Shown here one piece after another: positions 25,999 to 34,467 of a DNA stretch of 64,000 bases. Where the stretch lies: positions 3,286,001-3,350,000 of the forward strand of contig NZ_NRGW01000001.1 of NCBI RefSeq assembly GCF_002332255.1, read 5' to 3'. This stretch comes from Halomonas sp. JB37. GTDB lineage: Bacteria; Pseudomonadota; Gammaproteobacteria; Pseudomonadales; Halomonadaceae. Position 1 is the stretch's first letter. Each line of letters begins with the position of its first letter. Below the pieces are notes generated by a model. That model searched no databases and was not told the DNA's origin. It was given only the letters and a program-made list of their open reading frames with translations. A program made the translations under genes and the position numbers.

Positions 25999-26685
25999 AT
26001 GCATCACGGCGTGCTATTGATTACCGGCGCATCAAGCGGCATCGGAGCAGCGACTGCTCGTGCCGCCGCCAGGGAAGGTTACAAACTGGTATTAGCGGCT
26101 CGCTCTAGTGACAAGCTCAGCGCACTCGCCCAAGAGCTAGGGCCAGAAAATGTGCTGCCCTATTCACTTGATGTCACCAACATGGAGCAACAGCAGGCGA
26201 TGGTCGAACAGGCTATCGAAACCTTCGGTCGGTTAGATGCCGTTTTTGTCAACGCTGGCCGCGGCGGCTCGCCTGGTGGCTTTAGTGACGCTGACCATAC
26301 CGCTTGGCGAGAGATGATCCTGACCAATGTCTATGGCGCAGGCCTCACCATTCAGGCCTGCTTACCGGCCCTAAAACGTAGTAAAGGACAGGTAGTTTTA
26401 ACAGGCTCCTCAGCCGGTCGCACCACCATTCCCGGTTCGATGTACAGTGCGACCAAGTGGGCGATAACAGGCATTGGCTATAATCTGCGCGAAGAACTTC
26501 GTGGCACCGGCATGCGCGTCACGCTGATTGAGCCAGGGATGGTCGACACGCCGTTTTTTGACGAGCCGCCGGAGCATGCCCTTGAAGATCGCGATGTCGC
26601 CAACGCCGTCATCTATGCGCTGTCACAGCCTGCTCATGTGGATGTTAATGAAATACTCATTCGGCCGACGCCACCCGTCGCGTAA
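25999..26685 (+). CDS. Short-chain dehydrogenase/reductase (SDR)
   Basis: 228-aa classical SDR, cytosolic, NAD(P)-dependent. It has the cofactor motif TGASSGIG (residues 8-15), a VNAGRG motif in place of NNAG, the active-site Ser in VLTGSSAG and the YSATK tyrosine-lysine pair, followed by IEPGMVDT. The substrate is unknown. AAGGAG precedes the ATG. Confidence 0.9.
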   Translation: MHHGVLLITGASSGIGAATARAAAREGYKLVLAARSSDKLSALAQELGPENVLPYSLDVTNMEQQQAMVEQAIETFGRLDAVFVNAGRGGSPGGFSDADHTAWREMILTNVYGAGLTIQACLPALKRSKGQVVLTGSSAGRTTIPGSMYSATKWAITGIGYNLREELRGTGMRVTLIEPGMVDTPFFDEPPEHALEDRDVANAVIYALSQPAHVDVNEILIRPTPPVA

Positions 26686-26845
26686 GCACTATTCGTCTAG
26701 CAACGTAGTCAATAGCGTGCTTATCGTGGTTCAGCAAGGGGTCATACCTTGCAATTAGCCGGCACTGACCGCATAACGTGATATTACCAAGCGCGCTAAG
26801 TAATTTTGCACTCCACGCGCCCACGACGTCATATGCAGGTGAACC

Positions 26846-27838
26846 ATGAGCCAACTCGCCAATACCGCCCTCTCCGTGCTGGACTTAGCCCCGATACGCC
26901 AAGGCGGTAGCGCCGCTGAGACTTTTCGCGACAGCGCGGCGCTAGCACAATTAGCCGAGCGGCTGGGCTATACCCGTTACTGGCTAGCCGAGCATCACAA
27001 CATTGCTGGCATCGCCAGTGCCGCCACCGCTGTGTTAATCGGCCACGTCGCCGGGCAAACCTCGACGATCCGCGTAGGCAGCGGCGGCATCATGCTGCCG
27101 AATCATCCACCGCTGGTGATTGCCGAGCAGTTTGGCACGCTGGAAACGCTGTATCCTGGCCGTATTGACCTAGGTTTAGGGCGTGCCCCTGGCTCTGATG
27201 GCGCCACCATGCAGGCCATGCGCCGCAATGCCCATGCCGGCGTCGATGACTTTCCTCAGTTACTCAATGAGTTAAGTAGCTACTTAGCTGACGCCGAACC
27301 TCATCAGCGCGTTAAAGCCGTTCCCGGCCAGGGAACACATGTGCCGATATGGCTGCTAGGATCTAGCGGTTACAGTGCGCAGCTGGCAGCCAAGCTTGGC
27401 TTACCTTTTGCGTTTGCCGCCCAGTTTGCACCGGGCTATTTATTTGAGGCTTTGCGGCTATATCGCGACAACTTCCGCCCTTCCGAACATCTTGCCAAGC
27501 CCCATGCGATGGTTGGCTTACCCGTGATGGCGGCTGAAAGTGATGCGATGGCCCACTACCTAGCCACCACCGCACAGCAGAAGTTTCTTAATCTAATTCG
27601 AGGCAAGCCTACTCAGTCGCTGCCACCGGTTGAACAACTAGATTGGTCACCGGCTGAGCAGGCTCAAGTTAGCCAGTTTTTAGGCGCGGCGATTATTGGT
27701 GGGCCTGAGACAGTGAAAGCCGAGCTGGAAGAGTTTCAAGCACGCACCGGCGCTGATGAGTTAATGATTAATAGTGACTTTTTTAATCATTCAGATCGCT
27801 TGCGCAGCTATGAAATTGTCGCCGAGGTCGCTCGCTGA
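26846..27838 (+). CDS. LLM-class flavin-dependent oxidoreductase
   Basis: 330-aa luciferase-like monooxygenase fold protein. Typical group-1 features are the opening [12 protein letters not shown], the segment [19 protein letters not shown] and [11 protein letters not shown]. It resembles the YhbW/luciferase-like family that uses FMNH2 and oxygen; the substrate is unknown. AGGTGA lies ahead of the ATG at 26846. Confidence 0.9.
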   Translation: MSQLANTALSVLDLAPIRQGGSAAETFRDSAALAQLAERLGYTRYWLAEHHNIAGIASAATAVLIGHVAGQTSTIRVGSGGIMLPNHPPLVIAEQFGTLETLYPGRIDLGLGRAPGSDGATMQAMRRNAHAGVDDFPQLLNELSSYLADAEPHQRVKAVPGQGTHVPIWLLGSSGYSAQLAAKLGLPFAFAAQFAPGYLFEALRLYRDNFRPSEHLAKPHAMVGLPVMAAESDAMAHYLATTAQQKFLNLIRGKPTQSLPPVEQLDWSPAEQAQVSQFLGAAIIGGPETVKAELEEFQARTGADELMINSDFFNHSDRLRSYEIVAEVAR

Positions 27839-27918
27839 TCGCTTAGCCGTTGCTTAGGTATTCGCTAGACATTCGATAACCAATAGGCTTTAAACCAGAG
27901 GGCACCGCTAGAAAGCTT

Positions 27919-28422
27919 ATGACAACACTCACCTTCACGCCGATGACAGAAGATGATTTCGCCGTCTTTTGGCCAACGTTTCAAGCGATTGTCGCGGCAC
28001 AAGAAACTTACGCGATTGAGCCCAGCATCAGTATCGAGGCGGCGCGCCAGCTATGGCTTAAAGCACCTAAAGCCAGCGTGGTCGCCAAGGATGCCAGCGG
28101 CCAACTATTAGGCGCGTACTACCTAAAAGCCAATGCTGCAGGCCCCGGTGATCACGTATGTAACTGTGGTTACATGGTGGCCCCCGCCGCGCGGGGCAAA
28201 GGCGTTGCACGGGCCATGTGCGAGCATTCCCAGCAGCAGGCACATCAGCTAGGTTTTCTAGCGATGCAATACAACGCGGTGGTGGCGACTAATGAGGTTG
28301 CCGTCGCGTTATGGCAAAAACTCGGATTTAGCATTGTCGGCACGGTTCCCAATGCCTTTCGCCATGCGCAGCTTGGTTTTGTCGATACCCACGTGATGTA
28401 TAAAGTGCTGCCAGGCCACTAA
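27919..28422 (+). CDS. GNAT-family N-acetyltransferase
   Basis: 167-aa acetyl-CoA-dependent acetyltransferase. The acetyl-CoA-binding segment is MVAPAARGKGVARAMCEHS (a QxxGxG/A-type motif, here ARGKGVA), followed by NEVAVALWQKLGFSIVGTVP, the usual C-terminal GNAT element. The acceptor cannot be told. It is the last gene of a loose plus-strand group with the SDR and LLM genes. Confidence 0.88.
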   Translation: MTTLTFTPMTEDDFAVFWPTFQAIVAAQETYAIEPSISIEAARQLWLKAPKASVVAKDASGQLLGAYYLKANAAGPGDHVCNCGYMVAPAARGKGVARAMCEHSQQQAHQLGFLAMQYNAVVATNEVAVALWQKLGFSIVGTVPNAFRHAQLGFVDTHVMYKVLPGH

Positions 28423-28431
28423 GGTCTGCCG

Positions 28432-28487
28432 CTTCTTGGCGATTCTTGGCGATTCTTGGCGATTCTTGGCGATTCTTGGCGATTCTT
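28432..28487. repeat. 10-bp tandem repeat, about 5.6 copies
   Basis: Unit GATTCTTGGC is perfect at 28441-28480 (four copies), with a near-copy before and a partial copy after. It lies just past the GNAT stop and about 160 bp before the diguanylate cyclase start. The period is close to one helical turn. Confidence 0.95.
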
Positions 28488-28648
28488 TACCCAGTCAAAA
28501 GTAATGATGAGATCTAAGCAAAGGCCGCGCACATTAAGCGGTTTTCCGGTAAGGTTCAGTGCATAAGTTAAGTCGGCCTAGCCGTCAATCAACGATTGAT
28601 TGCACCGACCACCTGAACCTTACACTTTTCACGGGAAAGCATTTCAGA

Positions 28649-30301
28649 ATGTTTAAACCGGCTTTTATTTCACGCCTCTCTCTGCGCTCACGTTTTATTG
28701 CCCTGATTGCTACCTTAATCTTCGCGACCACGCTGCTGCTTGGGTGGGTGGCCGCTCGGGAAACAGCCCACCAGTTGGAATCAAACATTGGCTACGCGGC
28801 GTCAGAATCCGCCTACCAAATGGTAGACAAGCTTGACCGCAGCATGGATGCGCGTGTTAAAGAGGTCAAGCTACTACTAGGGATTCAGGCGCTCACTAAT
28901 GACAATGATTTGAGCGTACTGCGCGAGCAGTTAGAGCTATTGCAGAGCAATCATAATGTCGTTTCCTGGATTGGTTTTACCAATCCAGAAGGCATCATCC
29001 AGGTTGCAACGGATGGCACTCTAGAAGGAGAATCTATCGCGGCGCGCCCGGTATTTATCGAGGGTCGGCAAGCACTTTGGGTGGGGGATGTTCATGAAGC
29101 ATTGCTGCTTGCCAAGTTACTGCCTAACCCGAGTGGCGAAGCCCTTAAGTTTGTTGACATCGCCACACCGGTGACCGACCAAAACGGCGAGCTACGCGGT
29201 GTGCTTGCCGTGCATTTAAGCTGGGAGTGGGCGCGGTACGTTGAAAACTCCATGCTATCACCGTCGGTACACCAGCAAGACACTGAAATGCTGCTGCTGT
29301 CGGCTGATAACACAGTGCTACTAGGGCCTGCAGAGATGATTGGCCAGCCACTCAATACGCTGAAACATTTACCCAGTCGCGACAACCCAACGCCTCAGTG
29401 GGCAATCGAAACATGGCCTAGCGGTGAGCGGTTTGTGACAGGCTATACACGCAGCAGCGGCTTTGAAGACTTCCCAGGTCTAGGCTGGGTAGCGGTTAGC
29501 CGCCAACCCATTGCTACTGCCTTTGCTCCCGTAAAGCAGCTTCAAGCGGCCATTATGGGCACAGGGGTATTGCTAGCCTTGGTGTTCGCGTTGATTGGTT
29601 GGATCATTGCATCACGCATGGTTGCTCCCCTCACCCGCTTAGCAAGGGCTGCTGATCGTATAAAAGAGGGCGAGAATGGCGACACTATCCCGCTTGAAAG
29701 CGGCTCTCCAGAGCTTAAACGCCTATCTACTTCAATGCGTAATATGGTCGATCGTCTATTGGTCCAGAACTACACCATCAACCGTCTGGAAGATTTAGCG
29801 AATACTGACCCGCTCACCGGCCTGCCTAACCGCGCGTTCCTCAATCAGTATCTGCAGCTAGCGATTCCCGAAGCAGAAAGAAATCTGCAAAGTATGGCGG
29901 TTATTTTCATCGATCTAGATGGCTTCAAGCAGGTTAATGACGAGCTGGGCCATCATGCCGGCGATTTACTGCTGATTGAGATCACACAGCGGCTGAAAAA
30001 CGCACTGCGCAGTGGTGATGTCGTGGCCCGCTTGGGTGGCGATGAGTTTGTCATGGTGCTTAAAACGAAACCTGAGAATCTTGAAATGCTCACCCATGAG
30101 GTAAGTAAGCGTTTACTAAACGCCATTGCCGACCCCATCTTATTACCTGAAAACGAGCAGGCCACCGTCGGCTGCAGTTTAGGCGCGGCTTGGTGGCCTC
30201 AGCACGGTCACCATATAAACACGGTTATGAAACTTGCCGATGTCGCGCTTTACACAGCCAAAAGCCAAGGCAAACATCAGTTGGTAATTCACACCCCTTA
30301 A
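28649..30301 (+). CDS. Membrane diguanylate cyclase (sensor, HAMP, GGDEF)
   Basis: 550-aa inner-membrane enzyme predicted to make cyclic di-GMP. It has an N-terminal membrane segment (LIATLIFATTLLLGWVA), a dCache-like periplasmic sensor (residues about 40-290), a second membrane segment (AAIMGTGVLLALVFALIGWI), HAMP, then GGDEF. The active site RLGGDEF (GGDEF about 463-467) is intact, and an RSGD I-site lies five residues upstream, suggesting product feedback. A GTG start at 28559 behind AAGG would add 30 residues; I prefer the ATG close to the first membrane segment. The stop codon overlaps that of the convergent DUF1415 gene. Confidence 0.92.
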   Translation: MFKPAFISRLSLRSRFIALIATLIFATTLLLGWVAARETAHQLESNIGYAASESAYQMVDKLDRSMDARVKEVKLLLGIQALTNDNDLSVLREQLELLQSNHNVVSWIGFTNPEGIIQVATDGTLEGESIAARPVFIEGRQALWVGDVHEALLLAKLLPNPSGEALKFVDIATPVTDQNGELRGVLAVHLSWEWARYVENSMLSPSVHQQDTEMLLLSADNTVLLGPAEMIGQPLNTLKHLPSRDNPTPQWAIETWPSGERFVTGYTRSSGFEDFPGLGWVAVSRQPIATAFAPVKQLQAAIMGTGVLLALVFALIGWIIASRMVAPLTRLARAADRIKEGENGDTIPLESGSPELKRLSTSMRNMVDRLLVQNYTINRLEDLANTDPLTGLPNRAFLNQYLQLAIPEAERNLQSMAVIFIDLDGFKQVNDELGHHAGDLLLIEITQRLKNALRSGDVVARLGGDEFVMVLKTKPENLEMLTHEVSKRLLNAIADPILLPENEQATVGCSLGAAWWPQHGHHINTVMKLADVALYTAKSQGKHQLVIHTP

Positions 30302-30852
30302 ACATCCACTCCAAAGCAGCGCTGCAGCTGCTGCTCAGCGGCATCGCTGCCCATAGCCGTCAATTTGGCAATATTGCGCTCGGGGATAGCATCGGTATCG
30401 CCGTAAAACTCAATCGCCTTCTCGACGCTCTCTTCACGCAACAAGTGGACCATCGCGTAGGGGGAGCGGTTGGTATAATTAGAAGCATCCTCAGGCTCAG
30501 CGCCATCAAAGCAGTAATCAGGATGAAAGGTTGCGAGTTGATAGATGCCTTCATAGCCCTGATCGACCAAAATATGCTCAGCCAGCTCAACAAAGTCGAG
30601 ATAATGGTCAAAGCTTTTAAACAACGTTGGAAATACCAGCAAGGTTGTTTCCGTCTCCGGGTGCTCGTCTAACCACTGCACTTCAACCATCAGCTCTTCA
30701 AGCGCCACTTCCATTTTCTTGGAACGTACGACCTCGACGCGAATGGATTCACGCTCTAACTCCCGCTGCGCAAATGGGCAAATATCCTGCGCCACAATGA
30801 AGGTGCGCACCCAGCTTAGCGTTTGCGCCACTATTTGATTATCCGCGTGCAT
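30298..30852 (-). CDS. DUF1415 family protein
   Basis: 184-aa cytosolic protein of the DUF1415 family, function unknown. Conserved features visible are CPFAQRE near residue 25, LLVFPTLF, LATFHPDYCFDG and NRSPYAMVHLLREESV. The two family cysteine positions are kept. Its stop codon overlaps the stop of the diguanylate cyclase gene in a shared TTAA. Confidence 0.88.
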   Translation of the reverse strand: MHADNQIVAQTLSWVRTFIVAQDICPFAQRELERESIRVEVVRSKKMEVALEELMVEVQWLDEHPETETTLLVFPTLFKSFDHYLDFVELAEHILVDQGYEGIYQLATFHPDYCFDGAEPEDASNYTNRSPYAMVHLLREESVEKAIEFYGDTDAIPERNIAKLTAMGSDAAEQQLQRCFGVDV

Positions 30853-30941
30853 AGCACCCTCTTTAGCATTAGCCCGACAATGGCCGATGGACAGATCGCG
30901 GCAGTTTATCAGTTGCCGTCAGTTGCCACTACGTGGCCCTA

Positions 30942-31610
30942 TCAGGCGTGCTCTTGGTAGCGCTTTAAAGCGACTTCATAGGATTTATGAATATGGTCGT
31001 TCATTAGTTCTCGCGCCGCCCTGACATCGCGCTGTAACGCTAGCTCAACGAGCTGGTGATGCTGCTCGTCAAGCTCTTGACGAATCGTTGGCATTTTCGG
31101 ACCCAAGCGACGATAGCGATCAAACTGGTCGTGCAACTGCTCAATAAAGCGCAATAGCCAAACGGAACCACAGGGCGCCACCAGCGTACGATGAAATTGC
31201 GTATGCAAGTGCTCCCACGGCTCGCCTTTATCCAAACTGATATCCGCGCGTTTCAGGCGGTGCGCGGCGGCCAGCAAATCGGCCTCCCACAGCGAATCGC
31301 CATGGCTGATTGCCCGCTCCAACGCCATGCCCTCCATTTCCAGACGCATCTGGACAATATCTTCCAATTCCTCACGCGACAGCTTTGGAACCCGAAAACC
31401 ACGCTGATTTTCCTGTATCAACAGACCATAGGCCGCCAACTTATTGAGTGCTTCTCGTAACGGGCTCAAGCCTACGTCATAGCGCTCTTTGAGCGCATTA
31501 ATGGCAAGCTTTTCGCCCGCAATAAAACGCCCCCCCACTAAGTCTTTACGCAAGTGATCAAATACGCGGCTTGATGCTGTTGCAGCTAATTTAGGTAAAG
31601 AATCACTCAT
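30942..31610 (-). CDS. GntR-family regulator (FCD subgroup)
   Basis: 222-aa DNA-binding protein. Residues about 10-75 hold a GntR winged HTH (LKERYDVGLSPLREALNKLAAYGLL), and an FCD all-helical ligand domain follows (VQMRLEMEGMALERAI, with conserved His near FHRTLV). The family usually senses small carboxylates. It is divergent from the CHR/TctCBA/hydrolase operon and probably controls it. A 16-bp palindrome lies between them. Confidence 0.9.
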   Translation of the reverse strand: MSDSLPKLAATASSRVFDHLRKDLVGGRFIAGEKLAINALKERYDVGLSPLREALNKLAAYGLLIQENQRGFRVPKLSREELEDIVQMRLEMEGMALERAISHGDSLWEADLLAAAHRLKRADISLDKGEPWEHLHTQFHRTLVAPCGSVWLLRFIEQLHDQFDRYRRLGPKMPTIRQELDEQHHQLVELALQRDVRAARELMNDHIHKSYEVALKRYQEHA

Positions 31611-31690
31611 AATGCTGTCCCTTTATTATTTCGCGCTCGTGATCATTCTTCGCTTCAGTATTGACGCCACACCGAGCACTATCTATAGTC

Positions 31691-31706
31691 TATTTTATAT
31701 AAAATA
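31691..31706. promoter_or_regulatory. Perfect 16-bp AT palindrome, possible GntR operator
   Basis: TATTTTATATAAAATA is self-complementary and sits 80 bp before both the GntR and CHR gene starts. GntR/FCD operators are palindromic, but this could also be a simple AT-rich promoter element. Confidence 0.4.
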
Positions 31707-31787
31707 ATCGATTTTTTTAACCTACGAACGATAAATAAGGTCGGATATGCTTTCTATCTCATTGTCAGCCCTGCAGGGCCACTGTCC

Positions 31788-32372
31788 ATGAAAACACGGG
31801 GCATGAAAGTGCAATCCGTCCCCTGGCAATTGTTTTGGGCATTTTTCCGCGTAGGCATCTTCGGCTTTGGCGGTGGCCCTTCCATGATACCGCTTGTACG
31901 TGCCGAGGTTGTCACCCGTTACCAATGGCTCACCGATGAAGAATTCGCCGACGTATTAGCGATCGGCAATACCTTGCCAGGCCCCATCGCCACCAAAATG
32001 CCCGGCTACATTGGCTACCGAGTAGGCGGCACAATGGGCTGTATTGCCTCAGTTATTGCCGTCATTTTTCCTATGATAGTGGCAATGATAGTCATGTTAG
32101 GCATTTTTAGCCGATATCACGATGTTGCTTGGATTCGAGGCATGGGCCAAGCAGTGGTTCCAGTGGTGATGGTAATGATGGCGCAGCTAACCTGGGACTT
32201 TTTTGATAAATCCAAGGCGTCGCTTGGCTGGCTAGTCAGCATAGCCATGGTGATTATTTCTGCTGGACTCATCTATTGGCTCGGCATTCATCCTGGCTGG
32301 GTCATTGGTGCCATCTTACTGGCTGCCCTGCTTCGACCCTCCAGCAAGAAAAAAACGGAGGAGACCGCGTGA
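31788..32372 (+). CDS. Chromate-transporter (CHR) family, N-terminal-half subunit
   Basis: 194-aa membrane protein of the short-chain CHR type. The signature GIFGFGGGPSMIPLVRAEVV lies near residue 23, followed by the conserved LPGPIATKMPGYIGYR. Short CHR proteins act in pairs with opposite topology. The partner gene starts inside the stop of this one (GTGA). Given the TctCBA and hydrolase genes behind it, transport of an organic or sulfate-like anion is at least as likely as chromate efflux. The initiator has no strong ribosome site; an internal ATG 18 nt downstream is possible. Confidence 0.88.
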   Translation: MKTRGMKVQSVPWQLFWAFFRVGIFGFGGGPSMIPLVRAEVVTRYQWLTDEEFADVLAIGNTLPGPIATKMPGYIGYRVGGTMGCIASVIAVIFPMIVAMIVMLGIFSRYHDVAWIRGMGQAVVPVVMVMMAQLTWDFFDKSKASLGWLVSIAMVIISAGLIYWLGIHPGWVIGAILLAALLRPSSKKKTEETA

Positions 32373-32899
32373 TTTACTGGGATCTCTTCTTAGCTTTTTT
32401 TATTCCCAATATTATCGGCTACGGCGGCGGCCCGGCGATTATTCCTTTAATTGAAGCCGAGGTCGTCGGCCGCTACGGCTGGATGACGTCTCAAGCCTTT
32501 GCTGAAACGCTTGCCTTAGGCAACGCTTTACCCAGCCCTATCGCGACCAAAATGGCGGGCTACGTTGGTTATGAAGTCGCTGGCGTTGGAGGCGCTTTCG
32601 TTTCGATCGCGGCCACCGTCATTCCTTCCTTACTGTTAATGCTTGGCGCATTGGGGTTGCTGTATCGGCACCGCGAATCGCCACGCGTGAAGCGTATGAG
32701 CCAATGGGTTCGCCCAGTCATCGCTATGATGATGGCATGGTTGACCTTGGGTTTTCTGCTTGAAGGTATTAACACCAGCGGCGTCATTCACACACTGATT
32801 ATCGGAATCGTCGCTGCCATAGCCCTGATTCGCTTTAAAACGCACCCAGCCTTTGTCGTCATGGGCGCCTTGATTTATGGGGCGCTTATTATTCCGTAA
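32369..32899 (+). CDS. Chromate-transporter (CHR) family, second-half subunit
   Basis: 176-aa membrane protein, partner of the preceding gene. It repeats the family signature in variant form (GYGGGPAIIPLIEAEVV) and LPSPIATKMAGYVGYE. The start is a GTG at 32369 preceded by GGAGGAG at 32357-32363, overlapping the upstream TGA, so translation is probably coupled. A longer open frame upstream overlaps the first gene and lacks a plausible start. Confidence 0.88.
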   Translation: MIYWDLFLAFFIPNIIGYGGGPAIIPLIEAEVVGRYGWMTSQAFAETLALGNALPSPIATKMAGYVGYEVAGVGGAFVSIAATVIPSLLLMLGALGLLYRHRESPRVKRMSQWVRPVIAMMMAWLTLGFLLEGINTSGVIHTLIIGIVAAIALIRFKTHPAFVVMGALIYGALIIP

Positions 32900-32983
32900 A
32901 GGATAACCTCCTTTTTACAAAAACAGCCAGTCGACGTTAACGCCACAACTCACAAAATTTAATCATAATTAAAGGGACAACCC

Positions 32984-33934
32984 ATGACATTTAAATCGCT
33001 ATTCACTACTTCCGTTTTAGCGGCTGCATTCTCGATTCCAGCATTTGCTAACGCAGCTGACCAGTACCCTGAAAAACCCGTTGAGTTTATAGTGCCCTGG
33101 GGGCCAGGTGGAGGCAGTGACTTGCTAATGCGGATAGTTAGCAAACATCTTGAAGAAGAGTTAGATCAAGCAGTACCCGTTATTAATATGCCTGGCGCAA
33201 GCGGCACTGTTGGTTTACGCGAAGCCTCACGCCGCAATAACGATGGATATACTATTTCCCAAATACATGAAGGCTTACTCATCGCGCATTATTCAGGCGT
33301 GACTGATCTCAACTGGGATGATTTCGACATCGTTTCAATGATGACGAGTGATAATTCCGTCATCGTGGTAAATGCAGACACTGGCTGGGAAACGCTCGAC
33401 GATATGCTTGAAGATGTTACCGCCAGCCCGGGCGAGTACCGCATGGGCGTTACGCTGGGTGGTATTCCACATTTGTGGGCCGTGCAATTTGAAGAATCCA
33501 CCGGCACCGAGTTTGGCTATGTAGGCTATGAAGGAACAGGGGAAAGGCTTCGCGCACTTGCGGGCGGGCATATCACTGTGGCGATCGAAGATTACTTTTC
33601 AGCACGCGCATTCGTTGAGAATGGTGATTTGAATGTATTAGCGGCAGCTACCTCCGAGCGCATTGCGGAGTTGCCCGATACGCCCACGCTGAAAGAGCTA
33701 GGCCATGACCTTGAGTTTTTGGTCACGCGTGGAATAGTTGTACCCAAAGGCACGCCTGAGGAAGTGATTGTTACGTTAGAAAGCGCACTTGAAAATGTTG
33801 CTAATAGCGAAGGCTTTAAAACCGATATTGAAAACGTTGGCGGTACTGTGCGCTATATGAATCGAGAAGATTACACCGCTTATTTAGAGCGCAATGACGA
33901 ATTCATTAAAAATAACGCACATCTTCTTAACTAA
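32984..33934 (+). CDS. tctC: Tripartite tricarboxylate transporter substrate-binding protein
   Basis: 316-aa periplasmic binding protein of the TctC/Bug family. A signal peptide ends near ANA (residue 24). Mature sequence begins with YPEKPVEFIVPWGPGGGSD, the family's characteristic opening, and shows PGASGTVGLREASR in the ligand cleft. It would bind a carboxylate and deliver it to TctAB. AAAGGGA precedes the ATG. TctB and TctA follow directly. Confidence 0.93.
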   Translation: MTFKSLFTTSVLAAAFSIPAFANAADQYPEKPVEFIVPWGPGGGSDLLMRIVSKHLEEELDQAVPVINMPGASGTVGLREASRRNNDGYTISQIHEGLLIAHYSGVTDLNWDDFDIVSMMTSDNSVIVVNADTGWETLDDMLEDVTASPGEYRMGVTLGGIPHLWAVQFEESTGTEFGYVGYEGTGERLRALAGGHITVAIEDYFSARAFVENGDLNVLAAATSERIAELPDTPTLKELGHDLEFLVTRGIVVPKGTPEEVIVTLESALENVANSEGFKTDIENVGGTVRYMNREDYTAYLERNDEFIKNNAHLLN

Positions 33935-33961
33935 TTTAATGTTGCGTTTTAGGAGGCTTTC

Positions 33962-34459
33962 ATGGAGCGCAGAAATTCAGAGACAGCACTAATACCTGCT
34001 TTGCAGGTGCTGTCTTATTTCATTATCGCCCTTGGCGCTGTATTTATGGCCTTCAAGGCCGGCTCATTGCCGGCCTCTCGTTGGGAGCCCATGAGTGCAG
34101 GTACCTTTCCACAAATCATTTTTTTTGGCGTTGCCTTGTTATGTGGAGTAGCCGCCGTTGTTGAAATATCTAAACAGGGCTTCCCTCGCACATCGTTTAA
34201 TGTTGCCTGGAGAAGATTAATTGCATTAAAGGCAGTTATCATAAACTTGGCATTATTTATTATTTACATGATGTTTATGCCTGTCGCTGGATTTATTGTC
34301 AGTACGTTTTTATACCTAGCCATCGCTCAACTTTACTTGGCACCTAAAAAGCCTATTACGTTATTAATTGCTATTTTTGTTGCCGCTCTTTTTTCTGCTG
34401 GGCCTTACTATTTATTTTCTGAGGTCTTCAATATCTATCTTCCCCGTGCCCAATGGTAA
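33962..34459 (+). CDS. tctB: Tripartite tricarboxylate transporter small membrane subunit
   Basis: 165-aa membrane protein with four predicted helices, including ALQVLSYFIIALGAVFMAF and ALFIIYMMFMPVAGFIVS. Size and position between tctC and tctA identify it as TctB. AGGAGG lies ahead of the ATG. Confidence 0.88.
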   Translation: MERRNSETALIPALQVLSYFIIALGAVFMAFKAGSLPASRWEPMSAGTFPQIIFFGVALLCGVAAVVEISKQGFPRTSFNVAWRRLIALKAVIINLALFIIYMMFMPVAGFIVSTFLYLAIAQLYLAPKKPITLLIAIFVAALFSAGPYYLFSEVFNIYLPRAQW

Positions 34460-34467
34460 GGTGATTC

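Noticed and set aside
30190..30672. 160-codon plus-strand frame over the DUF1415 gene
   Set aside because: Shadow of the cyclase and DUF1415 genes; the minus-strand DUF1415 frame carries the conserved motifs.
31788..32899. Direct assignment as a chromate resistance determinant
   Set aside because: Family membership is clear, but the operon partners point to organic anion transport; specificity cannot be read from sequence.
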